From NCBI RefSeq assembly GCF_900177245.1, contig NZ_FXBM01000001.1, positions 1 to 64,000 of the forward strand: DNA of 64,000 nucleotides, in the 5' to 3' direction. The notes under the pieces are model-generated. The model was not told the DNA's origin, did not search any database, and saw nothing but the letters and a program-made list of their open reading frames with translations. The position numbers were made by a program, and so were the translations under genes. Source of the DNA: Rathayibacter oskolensis (GTDB taxonomy: Bacteria > Actinomycetota > Actinomycetes > Actinomycetales > Microbacteriaceae). Of the stretch, positions 44,019 to 53,268 are shown one piece after another; positions within the stretch are counted from its first letter, which is position 1, and every line of letters starts with the position of its first letter.

Positions 44019-44426
44019 GGCATCAACTCCAGGGTCGGGGGGCGGGCAGAACGCAGGCGTGGTGCGTTCCGGGCCTGGGAACGTGCGGCGCGGGGGGCGC
44101 GACCGAACGGCGGGATGTGCCCCACGATAGCGAGAGCCACCTGAACGACACGAGTCCGTCCCCCGAAGCCCGAGTGTTTTAACGCCGCGGTAACAGGAGA
44201 GCAGGGGTCCGCGCCTGCGTGCTGGCCGAGCATCCGAGCCCCCGGGGGCCGCCGCGGCGCCTCGGCACTCCCGGTGAGCGTAAAATCGAGGTCGTCCGCG
44301 GAGCGGGCCCGGGATCCTCGGGCGGCCTCCTGACAGCGCGCTCAGCGCCGACGGACCAGGCAGCGCCGCTCGGTCCGCTCGCGATCCCGCGAATCCGACC
44401 CACCGCACCACCAGAGAGGCTCGACC
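44019..44426. promoter_or_regulatory. 408-bp divergent region
   Basis: No gene is credible. TAAAAT at 44281-44286 is a good -10 candidate for the rightward membrane-protein genes (44427 on). An AT-rich patch near 44175-44195 (gttttaacg) could hold the leftward promoter. Confidence 0.4.
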
Positions 44427-45014
44427 GTGGCCCACGCCGACGACACCGCCGACCGGGCGAGCACCTGGATCCTCCCGCTCGCTCGCGCCGTCATCGCCGC
44501 CGTCGCCGGCTGCGTGGTCACCTTCTCGCCCGATCACAGCCCCGCGTTCGGCCTCGCCGTGTTCGCGGGCTTCGCGCTGGCCACCGGAGCGGTCTCGCTC
44601 ACGCTGGGCCTCGGGGCGATCACCGGTCCCGGTCGGACGCCGGCGCTCGCCTCCGCGGGCGTCACCCTCCTCGCCGGAGTGGGGGCGCTCGTGGCTCTGC
44701 CCGTCGCCGCCCTCACGCTCTTCGTCGCCCTCGTCGCCGGCTGGGCGCTGGTGTCGGGATCGTTCGAGTTCTCGAGCGGACGCCGACGGCAGGGTCTCGC
44801 CGCCCGGGACGCCGTGGTCGTCGGGATCGGCACGGTCCTCCTCGGGGCCGCCTTCGCGCTCCTCCCGCCGCACCCCGTCGTCTCGGTCGGGCTCCTCGGC
44901 GCCTACGCCGTGATGGTCGGCGTCTACCTCGCGATCGCCGCGTTCTCGCTCAAGTGGGCCGCCGGTGCCGATGCCGTCGCACCCTCGACACCGACCTCCG
45001 GAGGAGACCGATGA
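44427..45014 (+). CDS. HdeD/DUF308-like membrane protein
   Basis: 195 residues from GTG 44427 (AGAGAGG upstream). Six hydrophobic helices arranged as three hairpins, with Gly/Ala-rich packing (GLAVFAGFALATGAVSLTL, VVVGIGTVLLGAAFALLP), fit the DUF308/HdeD pattern. Relatives are linked to acid or envelope stress, but most have no known role. It overlaps the next gene by 4 bp. Confidence 0.75.
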   Translation: MAHADDTADRASTWILPLARAVIAAVAGCVVTFSPDHSPAFGLAVFAGFALATGAVSLTLGLGAITGPGRTPALASAGVTLLAGVGALVALPVAALTLFVALVAGWALVSGSFEFSSGRRRQGLAARDAVVVGIGTVLLGAAFALLPPHPVVSVGLLGAYAVMVGVYLAIAAFSLKWAAGADAVAPSTPTSGGDR

Positions 45015-45301
45015 CCGCCGAAGGCCAGACCCCCGAGCCCCCGGAGGACTTCGCGCCCCGCACCTTCCAGCCGACCCGCAAGGATCGCCTCCGCCCCCTC
45101 GAGCTGATCGGCTTCTCGGCCGTCATGGCGGCCTTCGTCGGCGGAGTCGTGCTGCTCTCGACCCGCGAGTTCGTCGTCGCCCTGATCGCCCTCGGGGTGA
45201 CCTTTATCGTCGCGCTGGTCGCCATCGCGATGTTCTCGCTGACGTTCAAGCCCGACGACGCCGAGATCGCCGACCTCGACGAGCAGGACTCCGCTCACTA
45301 G
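45011..45301 (+). CDS. Small two-helix membrane protein of unknown function
   Basis: 96 residues from ATG 45011 (ATGA overlap with the preceding gene). Polar N-terminus, then two hydrophobic helices (IGFSAVMAAFVGGVVLL and VVALIALGVTFIVALVAIAM) and an acidic tail. It is translationally coupled to the DUF308-like protein, so the two may work together in the membrane. I do not recognise a named family. Confidence 0.75.
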   Translation: MTAEGQTPEPPEDFAPRTFQPTRKDRLRPLELIGFSAVMAAFVGGVVLLSTREFVVALIALGVTFIVALVAIAMFSLTFKPDDAEIADLDEQDSAH

Positions 45302-45356
45302 GAGGGGCGGCGGGGACGCCCCTCCGGAACGAGCACGGCCCGTCGGTGGTGCCCGC

Positions 45357-45368
45357 TAGCGTGCGGGC
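45357..45368 (+). promoter_or_regulatory. -10 box TAGCGT of a probable leaderless transcript
   Basis: TAGCGT (45357-45362) is followed by 6 nt and ATG 45369. No ribosome-binding site is present. Confidence 0.5.
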
Positions 45369-46220
45369 ATGGCGGAGGCGATCGGGCGGTGGTGGGAGCG
45401 GCGGCGGTTCTCGCGCGGGGTCGACGTGCCGTATGCGGTCGGGACGTATCGGGAGGCGTGGTCCTCCTACCCGGTGCTGGTGCGGCAGTACCGTCCGGAG
45501 TACAACGACGGCATCGTCCTGAGTCAGATCCCGCCCGCCGCCGATGTCTTCCTGTGCTGGCTCTGCGACTCCGGTCATCTCTTCGTCGCGACCCCGGAGG
45601 AGCAGCGCAGCCGCCCGGGTCGGGAGCGGCGGCGGTCGTCGTGGTGCCCGGAGTGCGCAGTGCTCGCGAAGCCGCGGAGCCCGCGTGCTGCGCCGGAACC
45701 GCCTCCGGAGGCGTCGCCTCCGGTCGCACCTCGTCGAGCGCCGGTCCGCGCTCGTCGGCTCTGCGCGAAGACGCCCGAGCTGCCCGTCGGCGAGGCGTTC
45801 GTCAGCCGGTGCGCGCCGCCGCCCGCCTCCGCGGTCGAGGCGCGCCTGCGCGCGATGCTCGCCGAGCGCCTCGAGTTCGAGCCGGGCCTCACCGCGGTGC
45901 GGCTCGGGCGGCCGTTCTTCGACCACGTCGAGGCGTGGCCGGACATCGTCCTCGGCGAGCTGCGGGTCGCGATCGAGTACGACTCGACCGGCAGGCACGG
46001 GCTCGAGCACGTCGGCCGGCGTGAGGAGGCGGATCGCCGCAAGGATCGCGCGCTCCGCTCCGCCGGATGGGAGGTCGTGCGCGTCCGCACCGGGCGCCTC
46101 CTGCCGCTCGGGCCGCACGACCTGCTCGCGTCGGGGGTCACCGGCGCCCTCGTCGACCGTCTCGTCGACGAGTTGCGCGAGATCCGCGGCTCCCTACTCG
46201 TCGACGCCTGGTCGCGGTGA
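45369..46220 (+). CDS. Zinc-ribbon protein with PD-(D/E)XK-like nuclease domain
   Basis: 283 residues. The N-terminal zinc ribbon (DUF4379-like) has Cys63, Cys66 (FLCWLCDSGH) and Cys93, Cys96 (WCPEC). A Pro/Arg-rich linker leads to a C-terminal domain like DUF559/VSR nucleases: PDIVLGELRVAIEYDSTGRH with Asp192, Glu203 and Asp205, then RREEADRRKDRALRSAGWEV. DNA nicking is what the family suggests; the target is unknown. The start is preceded by a leaderless-type -10. It is convergent with the GIY-YIG protein. Confidence 0.75.
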   Translation: MAEAIGRWWERRRFSRGVDVPYAVGTYREAWSSYPVLVRQYRPEYNDGIVLSQIPPAADVFLCWLCDSGHLFVATPEEQRSRPGRERRRSSWCPECAVLAKPRSPRAAPEPPPEASPPVAPRRAPVRARRLCAKTPELPVGEAFVSRCAPPPASAVEARLRAMLAERLEFEPGLTAVRLGRPFFDHVEAWPDIVLGELRVAIEYDSTGRHGLEHVGRREEADRRKDRALRSAGWEVVRVRTGRLLPLGPHDLLASGVTGALVDRLVDELREIRGSLLVDAWSR

Positions 46221-46278
46221 CCACCCGCGCTCCCGTCCACCCGCCCCTCGAACCGTCCCGCCTCTCGATACGTCGCGA

Positions 46279-46309
46279 CCGGCCCGTTCTACCGCATCCG
46301 ACGGGCCGG
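46279..46309. terminator. Hairpin between convergent genes
   Basis: ccggcccgt (46279-46287) and acgggccgg (46301-46309) form a perfect 9-bp stem with a 13-nt loop between stops at 46220 and 46335. Confidence 0.65.
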
Positions 46310-46334
46310 CAGTGACGGATCGAGCGCGCGGAGC

Positions 46335-46877
46335 TCAGGTGCGCAGCGCCAGGGCCTCGCTCCACCAGCGGCGGTGGAGCGCCCAGGGATCCGGCTCTCC
46401 CGCGCGCACCACGTCGATGTGGGCGTCGAGTCCCGCGCTGCGGGCGAACCACTCGGTGTGCTCGAGCCGCTCGGCGGCGAACTGCTCGTGCCGGTGCTGC
46501 TCGAGTGCCCGCCCTCCGCGTTCGAACGCGAGCAGCTCCTCGTGCCGCAGCCGGCGCAGCCGCTGGCGGGGGTTCGCGCTGGTGCCGATCTTGATCCGCT
46601 CGCCGAAGCGGATGTAGTAGACGACGTCGATGCGCGGGGGCGGCAGCTCGCCGTCGGGGACGTCTCCCAGGCGCCACTCGCAGACCGCGCAGAGCCACGC
46701 GGAGGGGAGCCGCACGCCGAGCCGCGAGCCGCAGACGAGGCAGGGGGACGGCAGGGCGTCGACGACCCCGTCCTCGCGGTCCACCCAGTCGTGCGCGAGC
46801 GCGAGGTGCGGCGCGCACAGACCGATCGGAGCACCCTCCTCGGCCCGGGACGGGCACCCGTCGATCGCGCACCTCAT
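46335..46877 (-). CDS. GIY-YIG (T5orf172/MUG113-like) protein with zinc fingers
   Basis: 180 residues. The N-terminal Cys pairs (Cys3, Cys8, Cys21; Cys46, Cys49; Cys63, Cys66) suggest two zinc-binding knuckles. The C-terminal half has VVYYIRFGERIKIGTSANPR then RQRLRRL and ALEQHRHEQFAAERLEHTEW, which matches the T5orf172 branch of GIY-YIG nucleases (YYI...KIG, R, H, E). -10 TACCGT lies 6 nt before the ATG. Role unknown; possibly DNA binding or cleavage. Confidence 0.78.
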   Translation of the reverse strand: MRCAIDGCPSRAEEGAPIGLCAPHLALAHDWVDREDGVVDALPSPCLVCGSRLGVRLPSAWLCAVCEWRLGDVPDGELPPPRIDVVYYIRFGERIKIGTSANPRQRLRRLRHEELLAFERGGRALEQHRHEQFAAERLEHTEWFARSAGLDAHIDVVRAGEPDPWALHRRWWSEALALRT

Positions 46878-46920
46878 GCCCTGACGGTACGGACGACCGC
46901 CGACATCCGCCTCCGGGGGG

Positions 46921-48303
46921 TCAGGGCAGGCGGTCGACCAGCGCCGAGGCGACCCCGGTGTAGCCGGCCGGCGTGAGGGCGAGCAGGCGGGACTTCGCGG
47001 CGTCGCCGATGTCGAGGCCCTCGACGAAGGCGGCGAGGTCGTCGGCGCCGAGCCGCTTGCCGCGGGTGAGGTCCTTCAGCATCGCGTAGGGGTCGGTGAT
47101 GTCGGAGCGGCCCGCGACGACCTCTGCGCGGATCACCGTCTGGATCGCCTCGGCGAGCACCTCCCAGTTGCCGTCGAGATCGGCGGCGAGCGCGAGCGGG
47201 TCGAGGTCGATCTCGAGCAGACCGCGTGCGATGTTGTCGAGCGCCAGGAGGGAGTGGCCGAACGCTACTCCGATGTTGCGCTGCGTGGTGGAGTCGGTGA
47301 GGTCGCGCTGCAGCCGCGAGGTCACGAGGGTCTGCGCGAGCGAGTCGAGCAGCGCGCTCGAGAGCTCGAGGTTGGCCTCGGCGTTCTCGAAGCGGATCGG
47401 GTTGATCTTGTGCGGCATCGTCGACGAGCCGGTCGCCCCGGCCTGCGGGATCTGCCGGAAGTAGCCGAGCGAGATGTACGTCCAGACGTCGGTGCAGACG
47501 TTGTGCAGAATGCGGTTCGCGTGCGCCGCCCTGCCGTACAGCTCGGCCTGCCAGTCGTGCGACTCGATCTGCGTGGTCAGCGGGTTGAAGACGAGCCCGA
47601 GGGAGGCGACGAACTCCTCCGCGAGGCGCGGCCAGTCGGTGTCGGGGTCGGCCGCGAGGTGCGCGGCGAAGGTGCCGGTGGCTCCGCTGAACTTGCCCAG
47701 GTACTCGGTCGCCTCGATCTGAGCGATGACGCGCTCGAGGCGGAAGGCGTAGACCGCGAACTCCTTGCCCATCGTCGTGGGCGTCGCGGGCTGGCCGTGG
47801 GTGCGGCTCAGCATCGACTCGTCGCGGTAGCGGACGGCGAGCGCTCGGAGCGAGTCGACCACCGAGCGCAGCTTCGGCAGCCAGATCTCGTCGACGGCCT
47901 GACGGACGACGAGCGCGTAGGAGAGGTTGTTGATGTCCTCGCTCGTCGCCGCGAAGTGCGTGAGCTCGGCGATGCGGTCGAGTCCGAGGTCGGCAAGCCA
48001 GTGGCGCACCAGGTACTCGACGGCCTTCACGTCGTGGCGGGTGCGCGCCTCGAGGGTCGCCAGCTCGTCGATCTCGGCCTGCCCGAAGTCGCGGGCGCGG
48101 CGGCGCAGCTCCTCGGCGCTCGCCTCGTCGACCGGCTCGGAGCCGAAGAGGCGGCGGTCGGTCAGAGCGAGCAGCCACTCGACCTCGACGTGGACGCGAG
48201 CGCGGTTGAGACCCGCCTCGGACAGGTACTCGCCGAGCGACGAGACGGCACCGCTGTAACGGCCGTCGAGGGGGCTCAGCGGCTGGACGGGGAGCGAGGT
48301 CAT
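46921..48303 (-). CDS. purB: Adenylosuccinate lyase PurB
   Basis: 460 residues, the long E. coli-type form. The signature [20 protein letters not shown] is present, along with [10 protein letters not shown] at the start, the catalytic His region [18 protein letters not shown] and [16 protein letters not shown]. It catalyses two steps of purine synthesis: SAICAR to AICAR, and adenylosuccinate to AMP, with fumarate release. Its ATG overlaps the stop of the tyrosine phosphatase gene by 4 bp, so the two are coupled. Confidence 0.96.
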   Translation of the reverse strand: MTSLPVQPLSPLDGRYSGAVSSLGEYLSEAGLNRARVHVEVEWLLALTDRRLFGSEPVDEASAEELRRRARDFGQAEIDELATLEARTRHDVKAVEYLVRHWLADLGLDRIAELTHFAATSEDINNLSYALVVRQAVDEIWLPKLRSVVDSLRALAVRYRDESMLSRTHGQPATPTTMGKEFAVYAFRLERVIAQIEATEYLGKFSGATGTFAAHLAADPDTDWPRLAEEFVASLGLVFNPLTTQIESHDWQAELYGRAAHANRILHNVCTDVWTYISLGYFRQIPQAGATGSSTMPHKINPIRFENAEANLELSSALLDSLAQTLVTSRLQRDLTDSTTQRNIGVAFGHSLLALDNIARGLLEIDLDPLALAADLDGNWEVLAEAIQTVIRAEVVAGRSDITDPYAMLKDLTRGKRLGADDLAAFVEGLDIGDAAKSRLLALTPAGYTGVASALVDRLP

Positions 48304-48920
48304 GCGGTGGGGCCTTCCGGTTCACGGGGGTCCGGCGGGAGTGCGGCACGGGCCGCGGAGCCGGCGACGACGCCGGCGCGCGCGTCGGAGGAGTCGGTCC
48401 GGACGACGCGGTTGCCGCGGAGCCCGGGTTCTATCTGGGCGAAGAGCGACCGGCATGCGCGCTCGATCAGCGCGAGCACCGAGTCGAACGCCGCCGCATC
48501 GGAATAGTAGGGGTCGGGGACGTCGCCCTGCGGCGAGAGGGACGGCTCGAACGCGAGCAGCCGACGCACCTTCTGCCGGTCGACCTCGGTGCGGGCCCAC
48601 GAGCGCAGGGCGCGCTCGTGTCCCTGGTCGAGGGCGACGACGAGATCGAACTCGGGGAATCTCGTGGGGTCGAAGAGCTGTGCGCGGTGGCGTCCTCCGT
48701 CGAGGCCGCGGCGGGCGAGCGCGTCGAGCGCGCGGTGATCGGCGTGCTCGCCGAGGTGCCATTCGCCCGTGCCGGCCGAGGTGATCTCGATCGCGGAGGC
48801 GAGTCCGGCGCGCTCGGCGAGCGACCGCATCACCACCTCGGCCATCGGCGACCGGCAGATGTTGCCGGTGCAGACGAAGCACACGGCGAACGCCGAGGGC
48901 GAGGGGGAGCGGGGGGTCAC
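48300..48920 (-). CDS. Low-molecular-weight protein-tyrosine phosphatase
   Basis: 206 residues from GTG 48920. The P-loop CTGNICRS (Cys17, Arg23) opens the domain and DVPDPYYSD supplies the general-acid Asp. The family dephosphorylates tyrosine on proteins such as Wzc-like kinases, or arginine in some Gram-positives. A 45-residue tail ([18 protein letters not shown]...) is beyond the usual 155-165. It overlaps purB and lies about 4 kb from the polysaccharide genes, so a role in glycan control is possible but unproven. Confidence 0.9.
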   Translation of the reverse strand: MTPRSPSPSAFAVCFVCTGNICRSPMAEVVMRSLAERAGLASAIEITSAGTGEWHLGEHADHRALDALARRGLDGGRHRAQLFDPTRFPEFDLVVALDQGHERALRSWARTEVDRQKVRRLLAFEPSLSPQGDVPDPYYSDAAAFDSVLALIERACRSLFAQIEPGLRGNRVVRTDSSDARAGVVAGSAARAALPPDPREPEGPTA

Positions 48921-49057
48921 CCGCCCATTGTGGCGCACGGCGGCTTCTCCACACCCGGCCGGATCCGGAGCTCTCCACCGGTTCGGCGGCAGCGGCTCCG
49001 GCGCCTCGACGGCTCGTCGATGCTGGGCGCTGTCGGGGTGGAACGGAGGCGGTGCGG

Positions 49058-49291
49058 ATGGGTGTCGAGCAGGCGGTGGCCGAGGTGGCTCCGGCGTGGC
49101 CGGGGGCGGAGCTGGCGGCGCTCGCCGAGCGGATCGGCGGGCTGCGGGCTGCGGCGGGCGGGCTCCTCCCCGACGCCGACTGGGAGGACGAGGCGGCGCG
49201 CCGCTACGCCGACCGGGCGGCCGAGTTCCTGGCGGGCCTCGCCGTCGCCGAGGGCGCGGCGCGGGCGATGGCGGTCGGGGGCGCCGCGTGA
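49058..49291 (+). CDS. Small WXG100-like helical protein
   Basis: 77 residues from ATG 49058 with GGAGG 8 nt upstream. Two helices flank [20 protein letters not shown], which has the tryptophan-then-acidic turn seen in ESAT-6/WXG100-type proteins (here WED rather than WxG). It overlaps the hydrolase gene by 4 bp. Assignment to the superfamily is tentative. No ESX secretion genes are in the window. Confidence 0.55.
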   Translation: MGVEQAVAEVAPAWPGAELAALAERIGGLRAAAGGLLPDADWEDEAARRYADRAAEFLAGLAVAEGAARAMAVGGAA

Positions 49292-50787
49292 CGGCCACCG
49301 CGCTCGCGCCCGGGCGGGTGGACACAGGCGAACTGGACGAGCGTCGACGAGTGCTCGAGAGCCTCCGGGGTGCTCTGGCCGACTGCGCGGCGGCATCGGG
49401 GCGTGCGGCGCCCGCAGTCGAGCTCGCCGCCGGGCCGCGGGTCGGCGAGCTCGCACTGCTGACCCGGCGACTGCGGGCGCTCGAGCACGAGGCGGCGCAG
49501 CTGCACTCCGCGCTGCTCGACGCGGCCTCGGCCTACGAGCGCACCGAGGAGGCGCTCCGATCTCCCTCGGAGCCCGACGGCATCCCCTACTCGGTCGCGC
49601 CTCTCGTCTCGCTCTGGAGCTTCGGGTCGCGAGCGGTGGAGTCGTTCGAGCGCCGTGCTCCGGGGGCGAGGGAGGACGCGGGACGACTGGTCCGGGCGAC
49701 GGCGGAGGCGGCGTACGGATCCGCCCGCGCGGCAGCTCGTGCTCTCACCGGCGACGAGGCCGCCGGCGCCGAGCTCGCCGAGGAGGGCGAGGAGCTCGTG
49801 CGCGAGCTGCTCGGCGATCCGCTCGTCGTCGAGGGGATCCGCGGCGTCATCTCGACGATCGGGCTGGGCACCGAGATCGGCGTGCTGCTGCTGCCGCCCC
49901 CCATCGCGGACGCACTGGGCAGGCCCTCCTCCGAGCAGGTCATCGGCAGCGGGGTGTCGTCGGCGGCGAACGTGCTCGTCGTCCTCGGCACGCTGTTCGG
50001 GATCGTGCCGGCCGCGGGGGAGCGGCGACTGCGCGTCGAATCCGTCGCGCCGCCTCCGATCGCCCTCGGATACGAGGGCTCGGCGCCGTCGAGCTGGGGC
50101 GAGCTGGCCGCGCGGATCCCGCCCAGCGATCCGGAGGGCGCCCAGGTCGTGATCGAGAGGTACGGCGAGGAGTGGCTCGTCACCGTCTCGGGGACGACCG
50201 ACTGGAGCAGCGACCCGGAGCAGGCGTTCGGGGCCGTCTCGAACCTGCAGGCGATGAGCGGCGGAGGCTCCGCCTCCGTCGCCGGGACCCTCGCGGCGAT
50301 GGAGGCGGCCGGGATCCCCGAGGGTGCACCGGTGACCCTCGCGGCGCACTCGCAGGGCGGCCTGGTCGCGCTCCGAGTCGCCCAGTCGGAGAAGTACCGG
50401 GTCCACGACGTCGTGACGTTCGGGAGCCCGGTGCGCGGGCTCGATCTCCCGGACGGGACGCGGTCGGTGTCGATCGAGCACTCCGACGACCTCGTGCCGG
50501 CGCTCGGCGGCTTCGGACGGACCTCCGCCCTCGAGCCGGGCGTGGTCGTCGTCGAGCGGTCCTCGCCCGAGGAGACTCCCCGGGAGGGCGCCGTGCCGGC
50601 GCACGGGCTCGACGCCTACGTCGCCACGGCGCAGACGCTCGACGCCGATCCGCGGCTCGCCGCGTCGGGCGCGGCTCTCTTCGGCCTCTGGGCGGCCGCA
50701 CCCGATTCCCGGTCGGCGGCCCGGCTGACGACGGTGCCGGTCACTCCTCGCGACGGCGCAGCAGCGGGCGGACGACGAGCCCGATGA
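49288..50787 (+). CDS. Alpha/beta hydrolase (lipase-like) with helical N-terminus
   Basis: 499 residues from GTG 49288. The first 180 residues are helical and Ala/Glu/Arg-rich. Hydrophobic segments at about 185-240 could cross the membrane. The hydrolase fold has nucleophile Ser355 in AHSQGG, Asp401 in HSDDLVPAL and His439 in VPAHGLDAY, a full lipase-type triad. The order of a WXG100-like gene then a large protein with a helical N-terminus resembles ESX-type secreted effector loci (inference). Its 3' end overlaps the convergent YvlD-like gene by 47 bp. Confidence 0.78.
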   Translation: MTATALAPGRVDTGELDERRRVLESLRGALADCAAASGRAAPAVELAAGPRVGELALLTRRLRALEHEAAQLHSALLDAASAYERTEEALRSPSEPDGIPYSVAPLVSLWSFGSRAVESFERRAPGAREDAGRLVRATAEAAYGSARAAARALTGDEAAGAELAEEGEELVRELLGDPLVVEGIRGVISTIGLGTEIGVLLLPPPIADALGRPSSEQVIGSGVSSAANVLVVLGTLFGIVPAAGERRLRVESVAPPPIALGYEGSAPSSWGELAARIPPSDPEGAQVVIERYGEEWLVTVSGTTDWSSDPEQAFGAVSNLQAMSGGGSASVAGTLAAMEAAGIPEGAPVTLAAHSQGGLVALRVAQSEKYRVHDVVTFGSPVRGLDLPDGTRSVSIEHSDDLVPALGGFGRTSALEPGVVVVERSSPEETPREGAVPAHGLDAYVATAQTLDADPRLAASGAALFGLWAAAPDSRSAARLTTVPVTPRDGAAAGGRRAR

Positions 50788-51139
50788 ACCAGTTGACGAT
50801 CGCGAGCACGAGGGCGCCGAGGACCCCCCACCAGAACCCGTCCACGACGAGGCCGAAACCGAAGAGCCCGCTGATCCAGGCCGTCAGAAGCAGGAGGAGG
50901 CCGTTGACCAGGAACGACACCAGTCCCAGCGTGATCAGGTACAGGGGGAACGCGACCACTCTGATCACGCCGCCCACGACCGAGTTGACGACGCCGAAGA
51001 TCACGGCGACGAGGAGGTACGTGAGGATCGCGGCGGTCGTCCCCTCGGCGTACGGGTCGACGCGGACGCCCGACACGACGAGCGTGGTGAGCCAGAGGGC
51101 GAGGGCGCTGGTCAGGAGTCCGAGCAGAAGTCTGAGCAT
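50741..51139 (-). CDS. Phage-holin-IV / YvlD-family membrane protein
   Basis: 132 residues from ATG 51139, four hydrophobic helices, with [20 protein letters not shown] and [20 protein letters not shown], the pattern of PF04020 (YvlD). In Bacillus, relatives belong to envelope-stress regulons. GATAGT lies 6 nt before the ATG and may be a leaderless -10. The 3' end overlaps the hydrolase gene on the other strand by 47 bp. Confidence 0.85.
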   Translation of the reverse strand: MLRLLLGLLTSALALWLTTLVVSGVRVDPYAEGTTAAILTYLLVAVIFGVVNSVVGGVIRVVAFPLYLITLGLVSFLVNGLLLLLTAWISGLFGFGLVVDGFWWGVLGALVLAIVNWFIGLVVRPLLRRREE

Positions 51140-51182
51140 GCGTCCACTATCGCGGGCACCGGGCCGAGCCGCGAGCACCCGC

Positions 51183-52025
51183 TCAGGTGACGGGGTCGTC
51201 GATCGACGGCGTCGGTGCGGGCGCGCAGAGGGCGGGGTCGGTCGAGCAGTCGGGCTCCGGCTCGAGGGTCGGCTCGGGCTCGGGCTGAGGTTCGGGCTCC
51301 GGCTCGGGCGCTGTGGTCGGCTGCGGCGGGGCCGTCGGCTGGGGGACAGGCTGCGGGGTCGCCGGCGCCTCCGGTTCGGCGGGAGGCGCAGTCGTCGGGG
51401 CAGCAGGCGGGGGTGCGGGCGCCGGCGCGGTCTGCCGCGGGGGCGGGGCCCCGCCGCTCCCGGGAGGCGGGACCAGCGGTTCGCGCGCGTCGAGGACGGC
51501 CTGCGCGGCCGCTCCGAGCCCCGACAGCCCGTCCCTGGCCGACTCGAGCTGCGCGATCGCGGCGGTCAGGGCGGCCCGTCGGGCCGACGATCCGCCCCCG
51601 GAGGCGAGCGTCGCCTCGGCGAGTCCGAGCACGCGATCGGCGAGCGCCACCTCGGCGTCCGACGTCGCCAGGGTCGCCGACGTGATCGCATCGGCCGAGA
51701 CTCCGCCGAGGGCGGTGTTCAGCGCCGAGAGCGCGGCGATCAGATCGGCGCGCGACGCCCCCTCGACCGAGCCGTCCGTCGCCGTCAGAAGGGCGAGGGC
51801 CTCGTCCCGGATCGCGAGCCCCTTCTCCTTCGCCGCCACGAACTCGGCGGAGGCGGCCACCTCCACCGCCGTGACGCGGACGGTGGGACTGGGCTCCGCC
51901 CGATCGACCGCCGGCGTGCAGGCGACAAGGGTCCCGGCGACGAGTGCGGCCATCACGACGAGAGGCGCTCGCGGGAGCAGACGGCGCGCCCGGGAGCGCC
52001 GCTCGGTCCGCCGTCGACTCCGCAT
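51183..52025 (-). CDS. Secreted lipoprotein with helical core and Pro-rich tail
   Basis: 280 residues. A basic N-terminus and hydrophobic helix lead to lipobox LVAC (Cys36). Residues about 50-170 are helical and Ala-rich. The C-terminal 110 residues are Pro/Glu/Thr-rich ([13 protein letters not shown]), suited to spanning the cell wall, and end with two Cys. No known domain is recognised. TAGGGT lies 6 nt before ATG 52025, a probable leaderless promoter. Confidence 0.7.
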   Translation of the reverse strand: MRSRRRTERRSRARRLLPRAPLVVMAALVAGTLVACTPAVDRAEPSPTVRVTAVEVAASAEFVAAKEKGLAIRDEALALLTATDGSVEGASRADLIAALSALNTALGGVSADAITSATLATSDAEVALADRVLGLAEATLASGGGSSARRAALTAAIAQLESARDGLSGLGAAAQAVLDAREPLVPPPGSGGAPPPRQTAPAPAPPPAAPTTAPPAEPEAPATPQPVPQPTAPPQPTTAPEPEPEPQPEPEPTLEPEPDCSTDPALCAPAPTPSIDDPVT

Positions 52026-52031
52026 GGTCGC

Positions 52032-52037
52032 ACCCTA
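52032..52037 (-). promoter_or_regulatory. -10 box TAGGGT, leaderless type
   Basis: On the minus strand TAGGGT, then gcgacc, then ATG 52025. Confidence 0.5.
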
Positions 52038-52157
52038 ATCGCGGCGTCGCCGGGGGGTTACCCCTCCAAGGGGGACGGCGATGCTTCGACACCTGATCGT
52101 GACCAGGCCGACGAGCCCACCGAGCCGCAGCGGGCGCCTCCGCCTAGCATGGTGCGG

Positions 52158-53264
52158 GTGACCGACCAGCAGGGGCCTCCCGTCCGCCTCCGACCCGAGA
52201 TCCTCGCCCTCCCCGCCTACCGCCAGGGGCGCGCGGCCTCGGCCGACGCCTTCAAGCTGTCGTCGAACGAGAACCCCTTCGAGCCCCTGCCCTCCGTACT
52301 CGAGAAGGTGCGGGCGATCGACGACTTCAACCGCTACCCCGATGCCGCGGCGACGGCGCTGCGCACGGCGCTCGCCGAGAGCTACGGGGTCGGCATCGAC
52401 GAGGTGATCGTCGGCGCCGGTTCGGTCGCGGTCATCGCGCAGCTGATCAGCGCGGCGGCGGGAGTGGGCGATGAGGTCGTCTACGCGTGGCGCTCCTTCG
52501 AGGCCTACCCGTCCCTCGTGACCACCGCCGGGGCGACGAGCGTCAGGGTCCCGCTGCGGGCCGACGACACGCACGACCTCGATGCGATGGCGCAGGCGAT
52601 CACCGAGCGCACCCGCCTGGTCATCGTCTGCAGCCCCAACAACCCCACGGGCACGGTCGCGTCGGCCGACGATGTGGCGGCGTTCCTCGAGCGCGTCCCC
52701 GATGACGTCCTCGTCCTGCTCGACGAGGCCTACGCCGAGTTCGTCCGCGACGAGCGCGCGGTCGACGGCGCGAGCCTCCTCGGCCGCCACCCCAACCTGG
52801 TGATCGCGCGCACCTTCTCGAAGGCCTACGGGCTCGCGGGACTGCGCGTCGGCTACGCGATCGGCCACCCGCGCATCCTCGACGCCGCCCGGTCGACGGC
52901 GATCCCGCTCTCGGTGACCCGCCTCGCCGAGACCGCGGCCGTCGCGTCGCTCGCCCACCGCGACGAGCTCCTCGAGCGCGTGCACCGCATCGTGCTGCTG
53001 CGCGACCAGCTCTGGCAGGCGCTCCTCGACCAGGGCTGGACCCTCCCGAAGTCCGAGGCCAACTTCCTCTGGTTCGACACGCGCGACGAGACGGAGTGGG
53101 CGGCCGGCGTCTTCGAGCGCGCGGGAGTGGTGGTCCGGGCGTTCCCTCCCGAGGGCATCCGAGTGTCCGTCGGAGAGGCGGGCTCTGTCGACAAGCTCCT
53201 CCGCGCGGCGGCCGAGATTGTCGGAACCCTCCCCGAGGGTCATCCGGCCAGGCGGATAGGTTAG
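52158..53264 (+). CDS. Class I/II aminotransferase, HisC-like (histidinol-phosphate or aromatic)
   Basis: 368 residues from GTG 52158; ATG 52149 is an alternative, but it overlaps the -10 TAGCAT (52145-52150), which lies 7 nt before GTG 52158. PLP motifs: [33 protein letters not shown] and [17 protein letters not shown], whose Lys holds PLP. HisC converts imidazole-acetol phosphate; aromatic aminotransferases (Pat) share the fold. Because no other his genes are present and a 2-oxoacid dehydrogenase follows, the second role is possible. Confidence 0.88.
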   Translation: MTDQQGPPVRLRPEILALPAYRQGRAASADAFKLSSNENPFEPLPSVLEKVRAIDDFNRYPDAAATALRTALAESYGVGIDEVIVGAGSVAVIAQLISAAAGVGDEVVYAWRSFEAYPSLVTTAGATSVRVPLRADDTHDLDAMAQAITERTRLVIVCSPNNPTGTVASADDVAAFLERVPDDVLVLLDEAYAEFVRDERAVDGASLLGRHPNLVIARTFSKAYGLAGLRVGYAIGHPRILDAARSTAIPLSVTRLAETAAVASLAHRDELLERVHRIVLLRDQLWQALLDQGWTLPKSEANFLWFDTRDETEWAAGVFERAGVVVRAFPPEGIRVSVGEAGSVDKLLRAAAEIVGTLPEGHPARRIG

Positions 53265-53268
53265 TCGG
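53257..53268 (+). promoter_or_regulatory. -10 box TAGGTT inside the end of the aminotransferase gene
   Basis: TAGGTT (53257-53262) overlaps the last codons of the aminotransferase and is followed by 6 nt and GTG 53269. This suggests a separate leaderless transcript for the oxoacid dehydrogenase genes. Confidence 0.5.

Noticed and set aside
48618-53264. A 1548-residue plus-strand frame ending in the aminotransferase
   Set aside because: Only its last 368 residues are a real protein; the rest crosses other genes in the wrong frame.
52158-53264. Part of a histidine operon
   Set aside because: The gene is HisC-like, but no other his gene is next to it; the neighbours are 2-oxoacid dehydrogenase genes.
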